Below are positions 11,494-22,159 of a DNA stretch of 64,000 nucleotides, piece by piece. The DNA is from Oxytricha trifallax (lineage: Eukaryota; Ciliophora; Spirotrichea; Sporadotrichida; Oxytrichidae). The notes below the pieces were generated by a model. It did not search any database. It saw only the letters and a program-made list of their open reading frames with translations, and was not told the origin of the DNA. The stretch is taken from the NCBI GenBank assembly GCA_000711775.1, contig ARYC01002034.1, forward strand, positions 1 through 64,000, written 5' to 3'. Positions within the stretch are counted from its first letter, which is position 1; each line of letters begins with the position of its first letter. The translations under genes and the position numbers were made by a program.

Positions 11494-12066
11494 CATGGCA
11501 GACTTTGTTGCTGTCGACTCTTTCAGCGAATATTGAGCTAGTGGGGCGAACTTAAGGTCATTCGGTAGCCCTTCGAAATCTAGGAGGAATTTGGGGTTTT
11601 GGGGCACAGCACACGCCCTGGCGAAGTTGCGCTTGATGTAGTTTTCGCAGTCTCCCGGTCTACTAATTAATCACAACTCTCACTCAATACAGCTGCATCA
11701 GGGAATGCCCAGTTTCTCACGCGAAGAAAGACCAGTCTGGAGATGTAATTGCCTGGGAAGAAGCTCTGCTCTTGAGCATTGGCCTTGAAGAATCGCGATA
11801 CCTGTGCGCGGGGATCAAGCAATGGGTACAGAGTGGCATCGGCGCCTACCTATAGGCAAGCAGGGAACCATTCAGCCGCTCCACGAATTGGGTAGAGGAG
11901 TGCTCGGACATCGGGACCTCGTCATGAGTCGACAATGGCTGCTCGACTAGGGGGCTGTGCAAGACCTGTACATTCTTTGATGGCTTGGACTCAGGAGTAG
12001 CGCTAATGTTAGCAATTACAGTGGATTAGTGCTCTGTCTACTCATCAGAGCCGTTGGACCCCCTTC
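11494..12066 (-). pseudogene. Same coding-like blocks in left arm of palindrome
   Basis: Reverse-complement copy of the right-arm blocks, with a few substitutions (for example a Leu codon for Gln in the block at about 11850). The frame breaks are the same as in the right arm, so they predate the duplication or are being homogenised with it. Confidence 0.4.
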
Positions 12067-12304
12067 TTTGGCCAGTGAGTTGCGTGAAGTCAGCATGCAC
12101 AAGCACAAGTGATGACTACGAGGGCCACCTAGATTTCCTCTAACATGAGTTGCAGATTTCTTCAAAGGCTATTAGGAACTCATTTATAGATTTCCTCTGA
12201 ATCACAGAGCTTTTTCTCTTAAACCCAAAGACACTTTTCCACCCCAGGTCTGAATTGGAATCCTGAGGCGCTACATGAGAAGGGCGTTAAAAGTCCGCCT
12301 GGCG

Positions 12305-12880
12305 AAGGGGTTCCAACGGCTCTGATGAGTAGACAGCACTAATCCACTGCAATTGCTAATATTAGCGCTACTCCTGAGGCCAAGCCATCAAAGAATGTAC
12401 AGGTCTTGCGCAGCCCCCTAGTCGAGCAGCCATTGTCGACTCATGACGAGGTCCCGATGTCCGAGCACTCCTCTACCCAACTCGTGGAGCGGCTGAATGG
12501 TTCCCTGCTTGCCTATAGGTAGGCGCCGATGCCACTCAGTACCCATTGCTTGATCCCCGCGCCCAGGTATCGCGATTCCTCAAGGCCAATGCTCAAGAGC
12601 AGAGCTTCTTCCCAGGCAATTACATCTCCAGACTGGTCTTTCTTCGCGTGAGAAACTGGGCATTCCCTGATGCAGCTGTATTGAGTGAGAGTTGTGATTA
12701 ATTAGTAGACCGGGAGACTGCGAAAACTACATCAAGCGCAACTTCGCCAGGGCGTGTGCTGTGCCCCAAAACCCCAAATTCCTCCTAGATTTCGAAGGGC
12801 TACCGAATGACCTTAAGTTCGCCCCACTAGCTCAATATTCGCTGAAAGAGTCGACAGCAACAAAGTCTGCCATGTTTTGT
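12305..12880 (+). pseudogene. Coding-like blocks in right arm of palindrome
   Basis: Three frames read as protein in turn: about 12305-12515 (SKNVQVLRSPLVEQPL, then SEHSSTQLVERLNGSLLAY), about 12520-12690 (GADATQYPLLDPRAQVSRFL, then SFFPGNYISRLVFLRVRNWA), and about 12700-12880 (ENYIKRNFARACAVPQNPKF, then LLDFEGLPNDLKF). Each change of frame is also present in the other arm. No family is recognised. Frame changes may mark short IESs, introns I could not fit, or decay before duplication. Confidence 0.4.
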
Positions 12881-13069
12881 AATTTTAAATATTTAATCGT
12901 TTAATAGTTTAAATTAAAGTATAATAAATCACTTTTTTAATTTTTCACTTTCCACTGGTTTTTCTAATCTCTCTAATGGGTTTTGACTTTTTCTTCGATT
13001 AATTCCTACTTAATTTCTTCAATATTTTAACAACCCTCGATTCTCTAAAAAATTAATCTTAAGGTCTTA

Positions 13070-13910
13070 TCAATACTGATGCAAAAAAATAAAAATATAA
13101 ATTGTCTTGGTCACCCATCACTATGATCAATTAAGGGAAGGAGAGTTCAATTTCAATATCGAATATTTAAGTCTCCAAAAGATACCTGAGATATGAAGAT
13201 TTGGCATTTCTAAAAATCAAAGTAAAATATTAGATTCTTATATGAAAGTATAAAATAAAATTACGGAGTCTAAAATTTTAAGACTTTACTACAAAATAAA
13301 GTGAAATTGAACTGACGAGATAACGACTTCTGTGATAAGAACAGATTTTATTAATAATTTAAGGTTTTACTACAAAATATGTTGAAAAAAAATTAAACTG
13401 AAATGAATCGAATTTATTTGTAATGTTCAAAGAACTTATTTATATATTAATCATTCCAATTTCTAGTATTGTCAGATCTTGTGCAAAAATATATAATTAA
13501 ATATACTAAAAATAAAATGACTTGGTCAACCACCACTTTAGTCAATTAAGGGATGGGGAGTTTAATATCATATTAAAAAAATTTCCCTTTCCCAATGATA
13601 GCTGAGATATGAAGATTTGAAGTTATCAAAGTTTAATGTAAAATTCTTGTATGAAAGTGTAAAATAAAATTATCGAGTCAGAAATTTTAAGTTTTAACTA
13701 TTTTTATAATGAAATTTAACTGATGAGATTTAAACTTCTGTGATTAGTAAGGTATTTAAGAATAATTTAATGAATTTATGAATATTTTAAGAAATACTTT
13801 AATTATCTTAAAAATGTCATATAAGCATCTTAAAAGTTCTATGTATTTTATATCAAATATCTTTGGAAAGTTCAAGTAATTTATTTATATATGAATTTTA
13901 CCATTTATTT
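13070..13910. repeat. Diverged tandem duplication, unit about 420 bp
   Basis: Two direct copies start near 13070 and 13478. Matching landmarks are CTTGGTCA at 13105 and 13521, TGAGATATGAAGATTTG at about 13188 and 13601, and ATGAAAGT.TAAAATAAAATTA. Spacing is 413-440 bp. Copies differ by many substitutions and small indels, so the duplication is old. No coding capacity is supported. Confidence 0.75.
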
Positions 13911-16900
13911 TGATGGTCAAATTATAAATTAAAAATAAATATGTATATAAAACGAGATAAGGTGCAATATTTGTATTAAAAGAAATATTAGATAACAATA
14001 CAAAGAAGCTACTTGCGTGTGGAAAACACGACAAATGTCATGATAAAAATGTATTTTTAATCTTCACCTTAAGATTCATTTTAAGGATATTGAAACTTAT
14101 GATCTCAATTTGCAACTTAAGATAAAATTAATGAGCTGACTATGTAGATGAACCTACAAAATCCAAAAAGATAAGCAAAATATTTAAATTATTAGTTAAA
14201 TAATGAAAAAATCTCCCACATTTTACAAATCCTAGAAGTCACGTTGAACCTATTTATATTACAATTTCAACCCAATACTTCACCATTTAAGTATACTTTA
14301 ATTTTATTACACTTAAATACTCTTTTTAATTTTATTTTATCTTAGGTCACAAAATATTCACGATTTCTCTATTTCAATTTAATTTCCCTAATACTTAAAT
14401 ATTATTTTAAAAAGTTGATTTTTACATAATATATACTAAAAAGTAAAAAAAATGCTAAATACCATAAAATGTTTTTTAAATTTATATATTTATTTTTTTC
14501 TTATATGTTAGATCTTTTTTTTAAATGTAGAAACCTTGTTTATAATTTTAAAAATATTAAAAATATTTTTTATTTTTAATTTTGATCTTATTATTGATAA
14601 AATTTTGTAATCAACAAACCATTTAATGCTTATGATTTCCGATAATTAAGAAATTTTCAAATAATATTTATCTTTACAATACTTTTTTTGAGGTCTTCTT
14701 TGAACATTTATTAAATAAACAACATTTTCATACATCAGACTCTTAAATTACAAATTAATTTATTTATCTTTTTTTTTAATTTTGATAATAATCATAAGAA
14801 TAGATTATAGTAATATTATTCTAAATATATTTATACTAAAATTATAGAAATATAACATATTTATTAAATAGTATTTTTATGAAAAGAATTTATTTGTATA
14901 ATTATGAATTATTAAATGTTAATAATGCCAAAAATAGAGAAAATACAGCAGTCTAGAAATTTTATAGTTTAAAAAATATTTGATATTCTTATAAGATTAT
15001 CTTGAAGGAGAAATATTTTATAAAATTAATAATTTTAATTTATTTTATGGACCTATATAATAAATCCATTGATTTTAAATCTTGCTATTTTTTTTAATTT
15101 ATTTATATGAATAAATATATAGTGTTTACTAAAACAAATATAAAAAGATAATATAGTTTAAGCAAAGAGTTACTTAAATTGAAGAAATTTAAGAATTTAG
15201 AAGGAGGATACATTGAAGATATATTGATGATGATAAACTTAATTATTTATTTGGCACTAGTAACTGCTTCAACTAATCAACTCATGGCAATCAACTCTAA
15301 AATATATTTAATATAATCGAATGGACTAAAGTGCATTAAATCTATGATGAAATATCTCCTATTAATTATTTTTTAAAAAATTGAATTGATTATAAAAATA
15401 ATTCTTTAAGATAATAGTTGTACTTTATGGTTGGTTTATATAAACTCTCTTTTTTTGAATTACTTTTATTTGTTTGAGATTTAACAATTCTATATATATA
15501 TCTAACTAAATCATTCTGAGACTTCATGTAATGCTTTGCACTATAAAATTTAAGTAAAATACCTCCACATTAATTTAATTGTTTAAAATAAAATGAATTT
15601 CATTAGAATTTATATTAATTAATAATGTCGGTGCTGTAAAGTAATAGCTGTTTGAAAAGTAAAAAATATGCTCAATATCTCAAGAAAAATAATTTTTAAA
15701 AGCTATAATTCATTTTATAATAATAGAAGTTTTTACAATTTTTTTCTACAATTATTATAAAATGAATTCAGTTAGAGATGTATATTAAGGATGTGAAATT
15801 TTTTTTAAAAAATTGACTATTACTCATTTATTATTTTCATATACTTTTATCAATGTGCAGAGCTTTTGGTATATATAACTGCGTCTATGTATAATTATAA
15901 AACCTTGATAAGAAAGTAGCTGACTTATCTTCAAGCTCTTCCTTTATACTTTTGATTTTTATGAAAATCTATTTTAATTTTAAACAAATATATAGGCTAA
16001 GGTGATTTCTCTTTAATTTTCGCGAGGTATCTATTTTTTAAAGCACCAAATAATTTCCTCAATTAACTTATATTAATTTTAATAACTGATATGCAATAAA
16101 AAAAAGTAAAATATTTTTGGCTATTAAATAAAATTCATAAGAAACTGATAATAAAAATTAAAAATTAATTATTTCTTCAATAATTTTAAGGTAATCATCA
16201 AATGAACTTAATAGTATCATAAATAGCACAAACAAACTTTTTTTTCATTACAAATATGAATAGTTTATATTGAAAATTCTATTTGCGAAACTAATAATTG
16301 AGGATTTAATCCTCTTCTAAATGAATTCTATAAACTCAATGCTAACACTAAGTACAACTAGGTTTATTCAATCAGATAGATATTGTGACCAATATTATAC
16401 TTACATGATTGAAGTATCACTAAAACTCAACAAAAAATTGATTAAAATTATTTTCCAGCTAACTTACAAAGTCGGTGAGCTTAACCCATAGAAGGTGTTT
16501 TATTTAAACAATGAATTAAGGAATCCGCCATCTTGGCATTATCTTTTTCTCACAAAGATCTCAACATTAAATAATTGAAACCTAAGATAGCTATAAAAAA
16601 ACACAAGATAGATATAAATTATTTATAAGTCAAAGTGAAAAATTAAAATTTGATTAAGAATAGCTTGATAGGCTATTTAATCTTTAGCCCTTTTTAGATG
16701 AGAAAAGCAAAGGGACATTTAAGCCATTTATAAGTGGTAGTCACATGATAAAGATAAATAATCTAAGAATTTTGTGAGGCAAAATAAAGGGGCAATTGTA
16801 ATAAATTTATTTATAATACTCCTATTTATTTTTGTTATATTATATATTCACTATGATGTGTTAAATGCTAAGTAAGATGAAGGATCAATATTTTTAAATT

Positions 16901-17065
16901 ATTATTTTGCATCTTATTATTAATATAACTAAGTTGACATTCCAAGACATTCAATCTCATCTGTTAATTTTAGAAAGACCCATGTTTAGTTTTCTTAGCA
17001 CGAATATTAATTTCTAAGCGAAAGTTTTGTAATTTTGAAAATTTAAAGTAATTCATTTGCTATTC
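13911..17065. other. AT-rich germline DNA, no gene supported
   Basis: Long A/T tracts with no convincing coding or terminal-repeat signal. A short stretch near 15195-15270 resembles part of 36195-36230 (both contain GATGATAAACTTA followed by ATTTATTTGG), possibly related decayed sequence. Confidence 0.5.
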
Positions 17066-17067
17066 TA

Positions 17068-17480
17068 TATGATATATATCTAAAGTAGGTAAATAAAAAT
17101 GCTGTACAAGATATCAATGATGATATCAAAGCTTTACTTAAGAAGCAGGATTGCAAAGCTCTTGTCGCTTGAATTAACTTTTCAATTCCTCCTGATTTAG
17201 TAAAAATTCAGCTTACAGCCTAAGGTATTGAAAATAAGAAGCTCAAGTAAATTAAATGCATGCACATTTATCAACTAGATAGTGATTCGTGGCTTTTGTA
17301 AGGAGAGTATGTTAGTGGGATGCATAAATCAAATGCCTTATACATACTCTTAATATTGGGATTGATTAAAGTTAAAGTCAGCAGTACAGATTTGATAGAT
17401 TAAAGCCTTCAAAATGCTACTTGAATGTATAAACTTTAATCATTCAAGTAATATTGTAAGAAAACATTCGATTTGAGAAA
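17068..17480 (+). pseudogene. Coding-like tract with two in-frame TGAs
   Basis: Plus-strand frame: AVQDINDDIKALLKKQDCKA, LVA, TGA (17170-17172), INFSIPPDLVKIQLTAQGIE, LDSDSWLLQGEYVSGMHKSN, DLIDQSLQNAT, TGA (17422-17424), MYKLQSFKQYCKKTFDLRK. Both TGAs are in one frame and coherent sequence continues through each; tryptophan would fit at both. The 3' end runs into the palindrome at 17450. No family is recognised. Probably a decayed gene or germline segment. Confidence 0.5.
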
Positions 17481-17733
17481 ATAAAATATAAATTAATTAA
17501 ATATTATTTAATTATTGGCAGTATTGGCGGTGCCAATCTATCACATTTCTAGAAAGAGAGAGATAACTCAATTTTAATAATGGCAAAAAATTTATATAAA
17601 CAAATCACCCATATTTAAAATCGAGTCATCTCTCTGGAAATGTGATAGATTGGTACCGCCAATACTGCCAATAATTTAATAAATTATTAATTTATATTTT
17701 ATTTTCCCAAATCGAATGTATTCCCACAATATT
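17450..17733. repeat. Small foldback palindrome
   Basis: Arms 17450-17578 and 17614-17733 are inverted copies around a ~35-bp loop. Both contain GGCAGTATTGGCGG and its inverse, and AAAACATTCGATTTGAG or a variant. The left arm includes the end of the coding-like tract, so the right arm carries a duplicate of that end. Confidence 0.8.
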
Positions 17734-18889
17734 AAGAGTATATAATTTATTGATCTGCATCATTTAAATTACATGCCTATTATTGTTTTATTTACTTTAG
17801 CTAACTTAAACAAATAAGTTTAAATGTCATTTTTAATGATTCCGAAAATGTATTCATCTATAATTAGGATTATTACCCAGATCTTAGATTTGAAATATGT
17901 AAACAATAATTATGATTTTGAGCTTCACTTAATTTTAATTTGTGAATTTGCATTAAAATTTGAAGTAATTTAATCATATATTTATCACTTAATCATTATT
18001 TTTACATAATATTCGAATTTATTGACTATCTTAGTTCATGAGCTAAGTTATATATTTAAGAATTTTGTAATATAAATTTAGCAAATCTTCTCAATTAATT
18101 ATAGGAAGTCAATTAATTAACTTATGCTATAAAATATAGCAACTTAACTGGCAATATAAAGAATCATAAATGGAATCTTTTTGCTTATATTCTAGAAATA
18201 ATAAATTGAATTAATAGGAAATAATAACTATCTTTAGTTGTATTTCAAAATGTCGTTTACCGACATGTGATCTTGTGATTTTAATCTTTAAGGAAGTAAG
18301 TTGCACTTTTCTCTTCATTTGAGCTTGCTTTGGTCTCGGTGATGTTCACAACGCTATCCACGAAAGATTATTGATCTAAATAATTGTAATAAATGACATA
18401 TCAATATTAAACAAAATTCTTATTAAAATGTAGGATTTATGACATTAATACATCTAACTTCATAAACTTAAGATTCCTCAACTCATCAATTGAATATGTT
18501 AATTATGAGTGATTATATCAACAATATGACCATGTTCTCTTGTGAATCAAGTCTTTGACGAGCATGCCTTGGAAATGTCACTAACCTGCTTGAATGTAAT
18601 TAAATGATAGAGATCATGACTTGCCGATTTATAACTACACTAGGTAGCACCAATTCAATTAATTTACATTTTTAAGTAAGGTATTTATAAAAAGTAAAAT
18701 GATACACATTTTAATGCTGCTGATAAATACAGCTATTAAGTGTCTGCTCATTATATGCAGGACACAGCTGATATTGGCAACAGCGCAGTGACGATAGTGG
18801 AGTTGATGCTCAATTTGTAGTTGATAAGTAGTTTAAATTACAATCTAAAGAATGAAATCAAATTTATATGTTTATTATTAAAATGGTAC

Positions 18890-19130
18890 TTCCATTAAGA
18901 GGAAAGTAGAGGCGTTTAATACTTAATTAAAGAGGATGAAAGAAGTACATTTGATATATCAAGGACTCTTCAAATGAAAATAGATGTCAAAGGAGAAGAA
19001 TCAATTGCCTGCTGGCTTGACACCTTTTATAAAATACACTCATTGCCAGTTGCTATAAATGATTTTTCAAAACAATAACAGCAACTCATTAGAGGTCGTA
19101 TTTAAAATGCTTAATAATGTTGTCCTACTT
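18890..19130 (+). other. Coding-like tract, frame uncertain
   Basis: One frame reads YLIKEDERSTFDISRTLQMK, IDVKGEESIACWLDTFYKIH, SLPVAINDFSKQQQQLIRGR without TGA. The +1 frame also gives protein-like text (SIKRKVEAFNTQLKRMKEVH, then TGA). I cannot decide between them. No family is recognised. Confidence 0.3.
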
Positions 19131-19449
19131 TGATTAATTAAATGATTTTAATAAATAATTATTATAATAATTATGCCAAACAGATAGGTAAAATCATTTA
19201 TACAATATTAATTTTTAAATATTTTGAGGATTAACTAAAGCTAGATGGAGAGATTATTCAAGTTTAAATTTGACTTTTAGTTGATTTACTTGCATCTCAA
19301 TTATGTTGTAATCAAAGATTTAGATGACTACTATTTGAAGATATTAATAAATCTAATTTTCACCCCCCCCTTAATGCTACTATATATAAATGAAACAGAT
19401 AGTATCTAATTTAAAAATATGATAATTACTTATTATATTTATATGTTTC

Positions 19450-20170
19450 TTTGAAGAATATAATCAATGTACCTTGAATAACCTGCAAGCAGTCGAGTAC
19501 ATCGTTTATTGAAGCTATTTTGAGTCATTGCTGCTCATCCTCAACTGGCACCGTTGCTTTCTTTTTATTGTGAATTTGAATTATTTCAAGATCTAAGTTA
19601 TCATTATCAGCTATTTAGAATCTACCACCTTCCTGCTTTATTGCTCTTGAAGTTTCCTCCTCCTTTCTGTGCTTGATTTCACAATCTTTAACAAATAGAA
19701 AGTTTTGATGCTCAGTTAAATCGACCCCAAACTTACTTAGCCTCTCTTCTTGTTTTTCGTTATCTTTTTCAAGCTCGAGTGTTGAATTGTTCTTTTAAAC
19801 TTAATTGTCTCAGGCTTTCTCAAAGTGTTTAAACATGTGAGTTTATGTACCACTATCTATGCCTATTAGTGTTTTAATGCATTATTCCTCATTTTAATGC
19901 ACTATTTAATTGTCTTTCTCGTTGATTACCTTGCCTGTGCTACCTGTTTTAATCTTCATGCATCTCAGCTTTTAATAACATTCAGCATCAAACAAGATTA
20001 ATAGTTAACTATTAAATCACTAACTTATAGGTGTATTTCATGTAGATTTGCGTAGCAGGATATCTGTTAATTCCTTCAATCACTAACTAATCTTCAGCAT
20101 AAATAAATGATCACTACTGCATCGGCTGAAACTTAAGAGTAGATGAGAACTCTCAGTTTGCAATTTCGTT
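19450..20170 (-). pseudogene. Minus-strand coding-like gene with in-frame TGAs
   Basis: 5' block (about 20160-20030): FSSTLKFQPMQQ, TGA (20111-20113 on the plus strand), SFIYAEDQLVIEGINRYPAT. After a frame shift near 20020, the main block (20010-19450) reads LILFDAECYQKLRCMKIKTG, EKDNQIVHQNEEQCIKTLIG, MFKHFEKA, TGA (19810-19812), LEKDNEKQEERLSKFGVDLT, KDCEIKHRKEEETSRAIKQE, VPVEDEQQ, TGA (19525-19527), LKIASINDVLDCLQVIQG. The Glu/Lys-rich middle strongly suggests real coding. The two TGAs in the main block share a frame. Family unknown. Divergent from the tract starting at 20363. Confidence 0.55.
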
Positions 20171-20362
20171 TCAACAAAATTTAAACAGAATACAGCTAAT
20201 TCAAATCTCACTAATTAGAATTCATTTGATACAGTATTTAATGATAATTATATAATATCAAAAATAGATTTGTTGCCTTTAAAATTAAATCAATATTAAT
20301 TTCATTTAAATTACTTTTATATGTTAGTATCGCTGATTTTTCAAAAATAAGAAACTTATATC

Positions 20363-20580
20363 ATGCAGGAGGAAGAAGATATTCAGCAAGTGGAGATATG
20401 ATAAGGTTCAGAATATAAAACTTATCAGAAAGATAACCTTGATGGTGAGTTATACCTTTTATAAGCAGAATATTTCTGCAATTATGTTAAATACTACGTA
20501 CAAGATTGGAGAAAAGATTAGTTAATCAAATTATAAAAGTGGGTTTTAAGAATGCAATTAGGATTATTTATCATTTAAAA
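20363..20580 (+). pseudogene. Coding-like tract starting MQEEEDIQQVEI, then TGA
   Basis: ATG at 20363, 12 codons, TGA at 20399-20401, then the same frame reads QGSEYKTYQKDNLDGELYLL and QAEYFCNYVKYYVQDWRKDQ. Native translation would give only a 12-residue peptide. Upstream neighbour is the divergent minus-strand tract. Function unknown. Confidence 0.4.
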
Positions 20581-20879
20581 TTTTTAATTATAAGAAAGAT
20601 TAAAAGTAAATATGATAGAACTAGGAAAGATAAGTTGCTTAAATTTATCTAAATAGTCAAGTTAAATTAATTTTGTTATCAACGATTATTTCATCAAGAT
20701 AATTTAAATAAAAGCCGTTTCTTGTCAGCTTTCAAATATATATCTCACATGTTGTAGTTTAATTTTATTAGAATTCAATATCTCCTAATATATTTGCAAA
20801 ATCATTAAGAGGAGTATTATGCTTCTCAATGCAATAATAAATAAAGATTGTTTTATGGTTTTTATAGATTACTTTCACA

Positions 20880-21130
20880 GAGGGTATTATAATGCAAATG
20901 GAGGTAATACAGCAAAATAATCCAAAAACCAAAAATCCATATCAAACATTAAGATCTCTATATACTGTAATTAATACTATTGTTAGTTAAGAAATTAATC
21001 AATCACATTCAAGTTTAAGAGTCTAATGATAGTAAAACTCTTTGATTGAACAAAATACTGTTGAAGATTACTTGACCAATTAGATATACCTCCTTGATGC
21101 CTATTCTCCATTTAATGTAGTATTTTTACT
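20880..21130 (+). pseudogene. Coding-like tract with in-frame TGA
   Basis: Frame: MQMEVIQQNNPKTKNPYQTL, RSLYTVINTIVSQEINQSHS, SLRVQ, TGA near 21028, QQNSLIEQNTVEDYLTNQIY, LLDAYSPFN. Protein-like on both sides of the TGA. The reading then changes frame. May be one gene with the next tract. Confidence 0.35.
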
Positions 21131-21214
21131 AATCTAACAGTTTAATTATTGAATCTGATATCCTTGGATTATGATCCTAGCCAACTTTTTACTTGAGAGT
21201 TTATTTTACAATAA

Positions 21215-22150
21215 ATCATTTTATATCAAAGTCTGAAAGAGTAATAGTGGTAGAACTCAGAGATCTTGATATTTCTCAAACAATAATTTTTATTGGCATT
21301 GAATAGGAATTCATTAAATAAATGACCGATGTTTCACTAATAAGTACACGGTATCTCAGGGTTGCATTTCCCACCTAATAGAAAGTAGTCTATAACTCCA
21401 TAATGACACATTATACTAGTATTATATGCCAAAAAATCAATCTTGCAATGAGAAAAATTAGGCTCCTCGAGAAGAAAACAGCGTTAACTTCAAAAGAGGT
21501 CAACTTAAACTTAAATTATAGCGATTTAAATAATCATTAGTTTAAGAAATGATCAAAAGTGCTTGACCAAATGGTATAGAGTAGTCAGAAAAATATAAGT
21601 TCAATATCTCGGCCACAAAAACTTCTACTGACTCGGAGCTTCTCTATTTCCACTAGTTTCTCCTCTGATTCGAGCGCTGCATACCATATACTAATTATGA
21701 TGATTTTATGAATGATTTCATTCTCATCACCTAATTTTGAAAATCATCGATGTTATGTTTAGTTGAGTAAATTGTAAAACCTAGACCTAAGATCATTTCC
21801 ATCTATGGTCCTAAAAGAAGTTATCGGTAGCACCAATTTAATTATTTAGAATGTTACATAAGGCACATGACAACTCTAGTTTTCCAAACAAAGGAACATC
21901 AGCCCTCTTAAGGGAAAGGTTGATGATGTGAGAGTTGAAAATCAAAAGAGTGAAGGAACGTGTCTGATTATTCAATCTCGATGGCTTATGTCAAAATATT
22001 AATTCCAGTTAAGCTCTTAAAAATAAAATTAAAAAAACATAATATTTCGGAATTAATACTAAAGAAATAGAGGAGAGACAAGTAAGGAGGATAATGCTTT
22101 AAATAAGCTTAGGCATAATTTCCATTCATTTTCCTTATTATTTACTTGAA
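21215..22150 (+). other. Long open tract, strand not certain
   Basis: Plus-strand frame: SKSERVIVVELRDLDISQTI, EQEFIKQMTDVSLISTRYLR, INLAMRKIRLLEKKTALTSK, then TGA after HQFKK, SKVLDQMVQSSQKNISSIS, and further to SPLKGKVDDVRVENQKSEGT. Four TGAs in about 300 codons is close to the chance rate. The minus strand of 21200-21480 also reads well (HYGVIDYFLLGGKCNPEIPC). I list it as possible coding DNA without choosing a product. Confidence 0.25.
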
Positions 22151-22159
22151 GTTTTCAAG

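Larger units (their letters stand above)
11308..13060. repeat. Large near-perfect palindrome with GC-rich arms
   Basis: Arm 11308-12066 is repeated in reverse complement at 12304-13060 with only scattered differences, around a unique spacer of about 237 bp. The outer ~180 bp of each arm is AT-rich like the surroundings. The inner ~570 bp is about half G+C, far above the surrounding DNA. Each arm carries the same coding-like blocks. It could be a long-terminal-inverted-repeat mobile element or an inverted gene duplication. Near identity implies recent origin or gene conversion. Confidence 0.85.

Noticed and set aside
17600-18345. Long minus-strand frame free of TAA/TAG problems
   Set aside because: Mostly Ile/Asn/Lys/Leu/Gln text expected from random AT-rich DNA; only the first ~25 codons look like protein.
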